From Trichosporon coremiiforme (lineage: Eukaryota; Basidiomycota; Tremellomycetes; Trichosporonales; Trichosporonaceae), in the NCBI GenBank assembly GCA_039545355.1, contig BCJJ01000022.1, forward strand, positions 682,001 to 746,000: a DNA stretch of 64,000 nucleotides. The letters are read 5' to 3'. The translations under genes and the position numbers were made by a program. The notes beneath the pieces are model-generated. The model searched no databases, was not told where the DNA came from, and worked only from the letters and a program-made list of their open reading frames with translations. Positions 10,381 through 21,260 of the stretch are shown here, in pieces; position 1 is the stretch's first letter, and the number at the start of each line of letters is the position of its first letter.

Positions 10381-11823
10381 TCAAGCGGAGCCGGAGAAGA
10401 CACCGCTCCACCACACTCCCCAGATCAGCGTCAGGAAGGCACTGACGCCCATGCCGGCCTTTTCGTTGCCGAAGCCGAGCAGCACGAGGATCGTCCACGG
10501 CCACCCGATGAGGCGGTCCAGCACGCTGCCGACAATGTCCCAGAATATGAGCTCCTCGCGGGGCCTCGCGGCGGGGCGCGGGCGGCTCGGCGGCGGCGGA
10601 GGCGCAAGGACGGGCGCAAGACTCGGGTTTGCAGCGTTGTGGCGTACGGGAGGCAGCGTGACGACCATGTACACCGGCTTGTGGTCCGAGATGGTCAGCT
10701 CCGTGGCCGCGTTGAACTGCGTGATCTGCGTCGTGCTGCTGGGCGTCTCGGGCGCGTTGGGACTGTACAGCTCTGCCGGATCCGTGTGCGACGCGAACAG
10801 AATACGGTCCGTCCAGCCGGGTATCCTCTTCCTGTTGCTGGTTAACGAACGTCCAGAGTTAATCACATCTGCACTCACTTGCTGTATCCCTCGACCTGGC
10901 CCACGACACGCTTGTACGTCGGCGCGAAGCGCGTGAGGTCGCCCTCGCGCATACCGCCAAAGACGTTGCCGAGGTTCTGCTCGTGCTTCAGCGTGTCGAG
11001 CGAGACGAGCGTCTCGCGCTCCCTCTCGAGCGCGATGAGGTCCTTCGATGCTCCATTCTCGGTGGGGTAGACGCCAGCCTGAGGCAGCTTGGTCAGACGG
11101 TAATTGAGGTCACCCATGATGAAGAGGTGCGAGGTCTGGAAGGGCTGGACCGGGTGTGCGAGCGCATCACCGGGGTAGAAGATGAGCGAGGATAGGATCG
11201 TGTTGTACTGCTCGTTGCGGAGCTTGATGTTTTTGTCGTGAGCCTCAAGATGGGCAGTAACGAAGCTGATGTCAGCTACCGACCAGCGCGTTAGCTTACG
11301 TCAATGTCTCCCAGCCGCCTTCCTTCGCACCACGCATGACGGGGAGGCGGACCCCGACGGCACTCTTGTTGCCCAAACCAAGACGCCAGAGGCCGACGGA
11401 GGACGTCACGGCCTTTCCGAGCCGTCCCTGGGTTGTCTTCTCGCGAGCGAATACCCAAAGAGCAACGCCAACCCTGCTGGTGCGCGAGACGAGACGGAAG
11501 CGCTCCGGCTCGCGGCCGGGGGAGATGCTAGTGGCATGAGCGGAGAGGATGGACTCGATGCGATCGGTGAGGGCGACGAGGACGCCGAAGCTCAGGCCAG
11601 CGACTGAGGTCAGCTAGGCTAATTGATCAAGCAGCTCACAAGCAAGGTGAAGGGGAAGGAGCTCCTCGACGCCGATCGCGTAGATGTCAGGGAGCTGGTT
11701 GTAGTTCTCCTGGGTCGTCTCGTGGAGTACGGGGATGAGCCAGGACGCGAGGTCCTGCTCCTGGGCAAGCGAGCCCTGCAGCCCCGTGTTGTACGTCGTA
11801 CAGAACACTGTGAGCTCCGACAT
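10381..11823 (-). CDS. Inositol polyphosphate / phosphoinositide 5-phosphatase with C-terminal membrane segment
   Basis: Removes the 5-phosphate from phosphoinositides or soluble inositol phosphates, using an endonuclease-like (IPPc) fold. Exons on the minus strand are 11823-11640, 11603-11300, 11265-10879 and 10831-10381; all phases close, giving 441 residues. Visible motifs in order: TVFCTTYNTG (N-terminus), TAHLEAHDKN, the metal-binding GDLNYRL (~213), the catalytic IPGWTDRIL (~295) and SDHKPVYMV (~336). After a Pro/Arg-rich linker the last ~50 residues are strongly hydrophobic (IGWPWTILVLLGFGN, FLTLIWGVWWSGVF), like a hairpin or tail anchor. There is no SAC domain, so it is not a synaptojanin. 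Localisation to an internal membrane is inferred from that tail. It shares a 522-base divergent promoter with the AP-1 gamma gene. Confidence 0.9.
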
Positions 11824-12345
11824 TGTGCTTGAGTGTTTTGGATGCAAACAGACAGAAAGTCTGGGACTGGATGTGTTGCTGGACGTCGTCACGACCATCC
11901 AGACCGACCGGGGGTGGCGTCACATCACGTGAAACTCATTGGAGCCCCCGTCCTTCGCGTCGATCCTACAACTTCTTTCCGCAGCACCCAGCATTCCCTC
12001 GGGTGTCTTCTCTGCATAGAAGTTTCCGCGAGCGGGTTAGGCTTCAGAGTGCATAGACAGCCTGGTATTCGATACATGCATCGGCTCGCGTCCTACTTGG
12101 GTTCTTATCAGCCAGCCGCTGACGCGACGCGATATCTAGGAACGTCTGTGACAACCGCAGGGCGGGAGCATATCGATCGCCACGCTCCCGCCGACCACGC
12201 GAGACAGAACTCGGCCACGCACCGGTCCTCCTCGTCAGTGAACACGACATTGCGCCCAACGTTCCTCACGCTCTTGCACAACTCCACTTCCACCATCAGG
12301 TTGCTCAACGCTCTACTGGAATCTCCGAGTCGGTAGCGTTCAGCC
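11824..12345. promoter_or_regulatory. Divergent promoter between 5-phosphatase and AP-1 gamma
   Basis: No coding potential matching the neighbours. CATCACGTGA at 11922-11931 contains a palindromic CACGTG E-box. Nothing else stands out. Confidence 0.4.
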
Positions 12346-15130
12346 ATGAGCGGTCACTATAACCTCAAGGGTAAGCTTTGCAAAGGCATCCGCGAAGCTA
12401 ACTGTCACAGCCCTCATCAAGGCCATTCGATCCTGCAAGGTATTTCTAATCGCACGGCGCCGTTGAGCAACAACTGACCCCAATACAGACACTTGCGGAC
12501 GAGAGGTCATGTATCCAAAAGGAATCTGCCGCGATTAGAGTGAGTGCAGCAGGCGCTGTCCGAGTGTGGCGCGTCGCAAGAGTTGACGGCTGACGATGTC
12601 AGACAGCGTTCAAGGAGGAGGACACCTACATGCGCTACAACAATGTCGCGAAGCTGCTCTACATTCACATGCTGGGATACCCGGCGCACTTCGGTCAGAT
12701 TGAGTGTCTGAAGCTCGTCGCCAGCCCGCGGTTCAGCGACAAGCGATTGGGATATCTTGGTATCATGCTTCTCCTCGACGAAAACCAGGAGGTGCTCACC
12801 CTTGTTACCAACTCTCTGAAGAAGTGAGTCATAGGTGGTACTGTAGCTAACCTCAGCGACATGAACCACTCGAACATGTACGCCGTGGGTCTCGCGCTGT
12901 GCACCTTCGCCAACATTGCGTCGGAGGAGATGTCTCGCGATTTGTGTAACGAGATCGAGAAGCTCCTGGGCAGCAGCAACACCTACATCCGCAAGAAGGC
13001 TGCGCTCTGTGCTCTGCGTATCATTCGCCGTGTCCCCGACCTCATGGACCACTTCTCCGACAAGGCGAAGACCCTCCTCCAGGACCGCAACCACGGTGTT
13101 CTCCTCGCCGGTATCACCCTGGTGACCGAGATGTGTGACATGGACGACGCGATCGCCCAGCAATTCCGCCCTGCCGCCCCTCTGCTCGTCAAGCATCTCA
13201 AGTCTCTTGTCACAACCGGATTCAGCATCGAGCACGACGTCAGCGGCATCAGCGACCCCTTCCTCCAGGTCAAGGTCCTCCGCCTGCTGCGAGTGCTCGG
13301 CCGTGGTGACGTCGAGGCGAGCGACACCATGAACGACATCCTCGCCCAGGTCGCCACCAACACCAACTCGACCAAGAACGTCGGAAACGCGATCCTGTAC
13401 GAGACCGTCCTGACGGTTCTAGAGATTGAGGCGGACAGTGGTCTTCGTGTCATGGCGATCAACATCCTCGGAAAGTTCCTCACCAACCGTGACAATAACA
13501 TTCGTTACGTCGCTCTGAACACCCTGAACAAGGTGGTCGGCATTGACACCAACTCGGTTCAGCGCCACCGCAACACCATCCTCGACTGTCTGCGCGATGG
13601 CGATATCTCGATCCGAAGACGTGCGCTGGAGCTGAGCTACGCCCTCATCAATGAGAGCAACGTTCGCATCATGACCCGCGAGCTGCTCGCCTTCCTGGAG
13701 GTTGCCGACAACGAGTTCAAGCTCGGTCTCACCACTCAGATTTGGCTGGCTGCCGAGCGATATGCGCCCAACAAGCGATGGCACATTGACACTGCTCTCC
13801 GAGCACTCAAATCGGCTGGAAACTACATTCGCGAGGAGATTCTTGCCGCTTTCCTCCGGCTAGTCGCGCACACCCCTGAGCTCCAGTTCTACACTGCTCA
13901 GCGCCTGTTCACCGCGCTGTCGAACGACCTGTCTCAGGAGTCCCTAACCCTCGCGGCTGTCTGGATCCTTGGCGAGTTCGGTGATGTTCTGCTGCAGGGC
14001 GGCAGCATCGATGACGGAGAGGAGGTGAAGCCGGTGACTGACGTGGCCATGGTCGATCTTATGGAGACTGTCCTGACGTCGCCTTACGCCAACACCCTCG
14101 TCCGCCAGTTTGTCATGACGGCGCTCGCCAAGCTCTCCGTCCGTCTCGCTGAAACCGGAACGCAGAGCGGTGCCGAGCAGCAGAGGCGCATCAACCAGAT
14201 CATCGCCAACTACTCTACGAACCTCGAGCTCGAGATCCAGCAGCGCAGTGTCGAGTTCGGCACGCTGCTGAACATGGGTGACGTCAAGATGGGTGTTCTG
14301 GAACGCATGCCGCCGCCGGAGATCAAGGCGACGATCATGGGAACGGTCAGCGAGAGGCGAAAGGTCGGAACGACACGGGCAGACAAGGACACTGTTGTGG
14401 ACCTCATCGGAGACGACATGTCGGCGCCATCAGGACCGTCCAACGGTGCGCCGCAGCAGTCCCTGCAGTCGACGCAGGACCTGCTCGCCGACATCTTCGG
14501 CTCTTCCGACGCCGCCCCCGTCACGTCTCCCTCAGCTCCCGCTCCGGCCAAGTCGCACGCCCAGGACATCATGTCGCTGTTCGACTCTTCCCCGGCCACC
14601 TCATCCCCGGCGCCTACGCCCGCCCCCGCTGCCGCCGCCGGAGGCTCCCTCTTCGACCTCGCTTCTTCCCCCTCTCCTCCCCCGACTACCCGCTCTCCTC
14701 CTCCGGCCCCTGCCGCTGCCCGGCCGCCCCAGGCGCCGCAACTGCAGTCCTACACGGCATACGAAAAGAACGGGCTCAAGATCACGCTCACGCCCAAGGT
14801 CTCGGCTCAGCCCGGTGTTGTCCAGATCCTTGCGCGCTTCACGTCCGCGACGCCCGTCGAGGCCGTTAACTTCCAGGTAGCCGTGCCAAAGGTGAGTTGC
14901 ACTACAGGACCCAAGCTAACTCTCAGACCCAGCAGCTGCAGATGCAGGCCATGTCGAACCCGAACGTCCAGCCCGGCGCGACCGAGACGCAGCAGCTGCG
15001 CATCCTGGCGCCGGCAGGTGCGCAGATCCGTCTCCGTCTCCGCGTCTCGTACAAGAAGGACGGGCAGCCGGTGCAGGACCAGCTCGACTTTTCGGGCTTC
15101 CCGCCCAACCTCACGAGCGGCGGCAAGTAG
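12346..15130 (+). CDS. APL4: AP-1 clathrin adaptor complex subunit gamma
   Basis: Gamma-adaptin is a large subunit of the AP-1 adaptor, which recruits clathrin and cargo at the trans-Golgi network and endosomes. Exons are 12346-12370, 12411-12439, 12489-12539, 12603-12823, 12857-14891 and 14927-15130, with three tiny first exons. All phases close, giving 854 residues (yeast Apl4 832, human 822). The N-terminal trunk begins [18 protein letters not shown] and continues with adaptin hallmarks [36 protein letters not shown] and [18 protein letters not shown]. Residues ~520-625 form a flexible hinge rich in Ser, Pro and Ala with LLADIFGSS- and [13 protein letters not shown] clathrin-box-like stretches. 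The last ~120 residues form the gamma ear ([20 protein letters not shown]), ending in a conserved basic/hydrophobic strand set. The start is fixed by the in-frame splicing. Confidence 0.96.
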
Positions 15131-15834
15131 AGCCGAACCGGAAGCGCGGAGCGCGGAGCGCGTGTAATTTTGTTTTAGAGTATGCATTACGTCCGTTATG
15201 GTTGTGACATGCGGTAGTCCAGTAGTCGCGATAGATAAATGCATTTGAGCGTATAATGATGCCTGAGTGTTCACTGTCGGTCAGATCGTGCGAGTCGACG
15301 CAACGCGGCTGACCTGGCGCGGGCCGTGCAGGCCGTGCAGGGATGGTGCAGAAACGGTGCAGGGAGCAGGAAAGAATCAACGTCGCGATGAGTACAAAAT
15401 GTACGTCCAAACTATGGGAAGCCGGGGTCAGAACACCCGCCGACGACCCTCAAACAAGGACGGTCTGTCTGGGACATCCCGCAAAAGGGGACAGGAAACG
15501 CCTGTCCCCAGCTGCAATTGCAGCCATAGAGGGAAGTCCGAATGAGAAGAAGTGAATCAGCGGTCCTGGAAACTTTGTACGTCGCGGCGCGCGGTGCGGT
15601 GCGGAGGGGCGGGATCAAAATACCCAACCTGGCGCTGGGTGGACATGAGTGGCGCAAAGGACGCTGACCTACCTCTGGGCCGAACTGGCCCCTCATTGCG
15701 TCCACACAGAAAAGATACATTTGAGGGAGAACGAGCGAAGCCGCAGTAGATGAGAAGCAGCAGGATGCCAAGCCAAGAGCCTATGCGAATGAATAGTACA
15801 TGCGTTTTTAAGTGAGGTTACAATCACAATGGTT
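15131..15834. other. Intergenic region between convergent AP-1 gamma and SDHAF2
   Basis: Holds both 3' flanks. Open frames here are short, overlap on both strands and show no protein-like sequence. A short run of direct GGCCGTGCAG copies sits at ~15323-15342. Confidence 0.5.
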
Positions 15835-16523
15835 TTATTCGAACTTCTGCACCTGGCGCAGGTCGGGCATGCGGCGGGGCTCCTTCTCCTTGTTCGATGC
15901 GTGCAGGCGGAGCCTGGGGTCAGCTCAGAAACGGGTTAAAAAGCTTACTTGGCAAGCAGCTCGGTCTTGGCCCAGCGCTCGGGGGCATCCTTCTTCTCCG
16001 TCGCCCAGTAGAACACGTCCCAGTCGTTCTCGTCGAGGAGCTGAGCGTTAGCTAACGACAAGGGAACACTAAGCTTTCCAGCTTCCGCACCCCCAGCTCC
16101 TCCTCACTCGTAAGAAGCGCAGCTTGGAAAGCAGAGGACAGCGATCCATGGTGCAAAGCCGCCCGCCCCATAACTCACGTTGTCAAACTCCTCCATCTGC
16201 GCCCTCGTCATTGTCGGCAGCTCGTTCTTCGCAAAGGTAGACAGCAGCAGGTCGTTCTCGAGCATCCCCCTCTTGCGAGTCTGGTACACGAGGCGGGCGC
16301 GAATCTTGTTGTCGTCCTCGCCGACGCGCTCGATGGGCTTGATCGCCTGCCACTGCGCCATCTCGGCCTCGGCCTGGTCGTGCCGCGGGCGCTGCTGCTG
16401 CGAGAGCAGGGCCGGGTCGAAGGGCAGCGGGAACGGGTCACTCTCGGCGCACACGGCGCGGGTGACGTGGAGAGCGCGCACGCGCGAGCTTGAAGCGAAA
16501 GTGAGGAGTCGTCGGGACAGCAT
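15835..16523 (-). CDS. SDH5: Succinate dehydrogenase assembly factor 2, mitochondrial
   Basis: Required for covalent attachment of FAD to the flavoprotein subunit of succinate dehydrogenase (complex II) in the mitochondrial matrix. Exons 16523-16179, 16040-15949 and 15913-15835 give 171 residues (human 166). The N-terminus MLSRRLLTFASSSRVRALHV is a typical matrix presequence. The SDH5/CptB helical core carries the diagnostic RARLVYQTRKRGMLENDLLL (the YxxRKRGMLExDLLL motif) and later LLDENDWDVFYW. The first intron (138 bases) is longer than the second (35 bases). All splice phases close and the protein ends in QVQKFE. Confidence 0.95.
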
Positions 16524-17334
16524 TGTCGGTGGAGGGTGGAGAGTCGAGGTGGACTCGAAATCTCGGCTTGTAGCCGTCGATCGGGTGGTCGGGAGGAAGC
16601 CCCGACATGGTCACGGAAGCTATGTCACGTGTGGCCGCCGGATCCGTGCCTGTAGAGCCTAGCGTGGGAGAACGAATGTCGCATTAGGAAGCAGGCTAAT
16701 GGCGATATAACTCCGTCACTATTTGCCGCGATAGTGAAACAACTTGGACGCCTCGGCCAAAGCTGGAAAAGCTCGTGTTCAGGGTCCGCTGCGGCTCTCG
16801 TATTCGTCGTCAGTTACGGGGGCATCACAGCAGAACAGTAGGACAGCAGACAGCGCGCCAGGCGTGGAAGGCGCAAGGGCCGCAGGGGCAGAGGTTGGAG
16901 GCAGGTCGAGGAAGGTCGGTTATGCAGCGGCAGCGGCAACCGGCTTACGGTGAGAAAATCAAAACATGAGAATGACGCTATCGCAGCTGCGACGCTCGCG
17001 ACGATCACTGAACCAACTCACTCCATGAGCCAAACTTAGCTAGCTTGCCTGCTTTCCTCCCACACGTTCCACATGCATAACCCCCAGCCTCTCAGCACAG
17101 CCAACGGTAGTCCATGCGGCCCACTCAGCGCGCAACCCGCAGGCGCGCATAACGCACAGTCTGCAGTAGTCTGAAGCCAGGTACAACTCAATCACGAACT
17201 GGCCGGTAGGGGAACAGACTCACTGACTGCCGTACCTGTGCCGTGAGCCCGAAGCTCCCACAACCCGACGCACATAACGCTGCTGCAAACTCACGCCTTC
17301 GTCTTCCTCTCCATCTCTCATCGGCGTATCCACC
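16524..17334. promoter_or_regulatory. Divergent promoter region of SDHAF2 and the NTF2-like gene
   Basis: Contains CACGTG at 16627-16632, 104 bases upstream of the SDHAF2 start. No coding stretch can be supported. Confidence 0.4.
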
Positions 17335-19063
17335 ATGGACTCTAGCCAGCTCAAGACCAAGGTGCTGGGTGCGTACTAGTTGAGTATGGACTCCATAGCT
17401 GACTCCACAGACATCGCAAAATCGCTCGTCACTGGCAAGTGAGTGTCTTCCTCGACGCCTCAGGTTCCACGCACGGCCTGCGCCTCAGCCTGACTGTCAC
17501 GACCAACTCAAGTTTTCCCCGGCGTAAAGCTGACCCGCAGGAACCAGTACGAGCAGGCCATCGACGAGTACTTCGCCGACGATGCCGTGTACGAGTCACC
17601 CGTCCATGTCGCCAAGGGCAAGGAGAATATTGAGCATGTATTTGCCCTGCACCAGGCCTTCCGTGCCGACTCCAAGCTCGGCGAGTGGAAGTGGAATGAC
17701 CAGTGAGTGAAAAATGGTGGTTGATCGGCGAGCGCGGAGTGGTCATCGCCACTTCCACGCGGGTCATCGTCATGGTCCGTGGCCGCCGAAGAACGACCCT
17801 GTAATTCAAGCCCGAAGTCATCACCGAGCTTCACAGCTGACAACCAGGAACAAAACCGCGACTTTCACCGTGAGGGGCCGCTACCACCTGCCCGTTGGCG
17901 ACCTTCCCTGGCCCGTCAACTCGCTGTCCAAGGTCATCATCCCCCTGGACGTGAAGAACGTCCAGCTGCAGGTCGAGCCCGACCACAGCTCGCCGTCGCC
18001 GTCGCAGACCGACCGCGGCGATGTGGATGACACTAAGTACCATGTTACCAAGTTCTCCGTTCCTTCCCTCGCGCCCCGTAACCGCGTGCTTGCGCTTGTG
18101 TACGGCATCATGTAAGATTCCGCCGCCGGGCCAGATCACTAACTCGCAGCACGCTCGCCCTGCGCATTGTCTCGCCTATCGTCATCGGTATCGCGAGCAT
18201 CGTTGTGGCGTTCTTCCAGCGCCACCCGCTGTCCCAGGGTCTCATCAAGACTGCCTTCGCCGCAATCCACGAGCTTGCCGCCGGCGTCCTGAACTTCATA
18301 GTCACTCGCATCCCGATCGTCGGTAGCAAGATCAAGAGCATCCGCGCCAAGGCGGATGCCGCGTTCGCCGATGCCAAAGCGGCGCCCAACGTTGACTCTG
18401 CTCCGGCCTCTCCTCACCCCGTCGAGAAGCGCAAGCCCCGCCAGTCTGGCAGGCACGCTCTTGCTGGCCTGCTCGAGGATGAGCCGCACCCCGCCGCCCT
18501 CATCGAGGACCGCCCCCTGTCTGCGTCCCCGGGCTTCAGGGGCGGCAAGGCGGCGAAGGCTAAGGGCGTCGCCGACCCTCCCGCCGTTGTGCTCGACGCT
18601 GCGATCGGCTCCAGCGTGAGCAGGAAGAGCAAGAAGTCTGCCCCTGCTGGCTACCTCGAGGATGAGCCCCACCCCGCCGGTCTCATTGAGGACGAGCCCG
18701 CTCCCGCCGGTCTCATCGAGGACGAGCACGAGCTCCTGATCAAGGACGCGCCCGTTGAGGGCCTCATCACCGACGGCCCCGACTCTGTTTCTGTCCCCGT
18801 TTCCGGCAGCGCGACCGCCACGGATACCGACTCTGGTGACGCCACCTCGCCTTCTCCTTCCCCGCACGTCAACTTGCACGCGTCAGACGGCCACGCCGCC
18901 AAGCACAGGAAGAGTAACAAGAGTGAGGATCTGGATCCCGATCCGCCAATAGAGAACTACGTCTACACGTTATGGAGCTAACGGCTCAGAGAAGCGCAAC
19001 CAGAAGCAGCACGCCAACTACCACTACTCGCACAACCATGAGACGGTCAAGAAGGCCGAGTAA
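17335..19063 (+). CDS. NTF2-like membrane protein with acidic LIEDEP-type tandem repeats
   Basis: Function unknown. Exons 17335-17368, 17411-17438, 17541-17702, 17848-18111, 18150-18922 and 18990-19063 give 444 residues. Residues ~15-160 look like an NTF2/SnoaL-type cone fold (YEQAIDEYFADDAVYESPVH, FTVRGRYHLPVGDLPW), of the kind annotated in fungi as SigF-like; this family call is an inference. A hydrophobic segment follows (ALRIVSPIVIGIASIVVAFF, ~168-190) and then an amphipathic stretch. From ~265 on the chain is low complexity with repeated GLLEDEPHP, ALIEDRP, GYLEDEPHP, GLIEDEP, GLIEDEH and LLIKDAP units. The last intron (18923-18989) can be read through: retention gives a tail ending VYTLWS at 18981 instead of the His-rich NYHYSHNHETVKKAE. 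Confidence 0.75.
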
Positions 19064-19355
19064 TCAAACTCCAGATAGCTAGTCCAATCACCTGTGGATA
19101 CATAGCCAGATAGCCTCATAGCCAGACCGCGCCTGCGCCAGCCGCAGCGCCAGTCGCTCCTTCATAGAAATGTCTGCGGACTGCAGCATGTGAATAGTGT
19201 ACCGTTGCATCAGAGTCCGCAGCAGATCTCGTGTGCTAGATAGCCGAGTGACGTGTGGAGGTGCGCCAACAGATCAAGGGACCAAGGACGCCGATCGCAC
19301 CACGATTTTAGAACAGCACCATCCTCCTTTCGTTCACAACACGCGTTACAACGTC

Positions 19356-20946
19356 ATGGACATCGACCCCTGGCCGCCAGCGCAAGCTGAGCTGGCGCCG
19401 GGCCCGCAACTCCTCGCCATCGACACGAACGTACTCATCAACAGACTCGCGCTCGTGCAGGCGCTGCACAAGAGACTGCTGGCTAGCGAGGTATGGCTGT
19501 TCGTGCCGCATGTGGTGGTAAGGGGTGAGTGCGCAGGTCGAGCGAAGCGAGGCCGGGGGGCCGCGGGGCTGGGAGGCCATTGAGCGAGATAACGTGTTCA
19601 GATGGCCAGGGGAGAGTCCCCATCACCAACACGCTATCGATTGTGCCAAGCCGTCCAGCTCCTCTGGGGACAGAGAAAGGAGCAGCGCGGGTTGATGCGA
19701 CGCCCTCAAGCTGATCCAGTAACCCAAGCTGACACCAGAACTGGACCATCAGAAATCCTCCCCGCGCCCTGACCTCCGGCACGCCGCGCAGTCCGCGTCC
19801 GCCTGGCTCCGCGACGTCCTGAAATCCGCCCGCCATACACGGATCCGTGTGCGTCTCGAATCTCTGCTCGAGTTTCGTTCAGCGCAGGGGGTGTACGAAC
19901 CAGGCGTGGAGGTGAAGAATGACGAGAGGATACTCAAGTCGTTGACGCATGCTTATTCTGTTGGACTGCTGCTTGACTCTGCGCCTGATGGGTCGTGCGC
20001 GGGTACTATGCTCGGAGGAGGGGGGAAGATCGGGGGTATGGGCAATGTGCGGCTTTGGACAGAGGACGTCAACTTCTCTCTCATGGCCGAGGCCGCGGGA
20101 CTGAGCACATTGGGCAAATGCGTCACGCTCAGCAGTGTGTTGGGCGGATTAGGGCTCGAGGATCAAGACGAGGGGATGGAGCTGGACCTGGACCCTATCC
20201 CCGGGGTCGACCTGTTCAGCCGTCAAGCAGTGCAGCCAGGCCTTCAGGCGCCGATTCAGCCAGACGCATTCTCTCCATACTCGAGCACGAGTCATGCGAG
20301 CTCGACACCGACCCTCCATGCGTGCAGTAGCGCGAGCCGGCCGAGCAGGACGACCCCCGGCACGCCTCACGGACAAGGACAGGGAGGCGCAATGCCACCG
20401 CCCGGAACATTAGCGGAGGCAGTGGCGCGCTTACAGTCGCAGTGTCCCGCTTCTCTGCGGCCGGCGCTGCTCACGGCTCTGACTCTGTTCGCGGCAAGGA
20501 GGGCGCTGCCACTGTCTATTCCACCGCTGCCGCCCGTCTCGCCATCAAGTCTGTCGGTCCCCCTCCCCCCGGCCCCGGCCCCGCCCTCTTCCAACAACTC
20601 CGCCAATAGCTCCAACGACACCGCAAACAGCTCCGGACCGCCAGCATCAACTGGACCGCCAAGCAAGAGACCAGGGATGACCGAAGAAGTCGCTGAGAAG
20701 TACTTCACTGCCACCCATTCTGCCGTGCAACACCTCATATCCGCCATCGACGCCTCGTCCCTCCCCATCCGTCAACGGGCGATTCAAAGCTCGGCACTGA
20801 GGACTCTGTTGAAGTTTGTGGGACCAAGGCATAAGGGCGAAAGAACGCTGAGGGGGGACGAGGTGAGGGAGATGTTTGGAGTGCTTGATGCCGGCACGGG
20901 CGATTTTCGGGGCGTGCTTGGGTGTCTTGAGACTCTAGATCTTTGA
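19356..20946 (+). CDS. SWT1: SWT1-like PIN-domain endoribonuclease
   Basis: Swt1 proteins are nuclear PIN endoribonucleases that help quality control of mRNP particles at the nuclear pore. Exons 19356-19524 and 19739-20946 (214-base intron, VVVRG|gtgagt ... ctgacaccag|AA) give 458 residues. The PIN fold has its acidic metal-binding positions: LLAIDTNVLINRLA (D~27), VPHVVVRELDHQK (E/D at the splice junction) and RLWTEDVNFSLMAEAAGLST near residue 155. The C-terminal half is Pro/Ser/Asn-rich followed by a helical segment (AVQHLISAIDASSLPIRQRA), consistent with the Swt1 C-terminal domain, though that part is weakly recognisable. Activity is inferred from the retained acidic residues. Confidence 0.75.
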
Positions 20947-21260
20947 TATGATGTAGACAGACGGAATGTCGCTTTGTACAGTTGTAAGTTTTATCTGTAA
21001 ATCATGGGTCGTTTCGCTGTTGCATTGTTTGCGCTCTGGCTGGGTTGAGAGCATGCCCTCCCTCGCTCCCCTCGCTCGCCTCGCTCGTCAGTTGAATGCT
21101 CGCCTCGGGCCTGCGGCCCTCGTCTTCGTGGTGTAGCATCTACATGTCTCTAACTGATACAACAGTGTCTATCTACTCGCCACAGTTGTTTGCGCCTGAC
21201 AGGCTACGTCTTCCTCCCCCTTCCGCAACCACACTCACGCTCGCTGACGCGAGAGTTCGC
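20947..21260. other. 3' intergenic region between SWT1-like and SWI1 genes
   Basis: Short convergent 3' flank. No gene, repeat or RNA seen. Confidence 0.5.
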
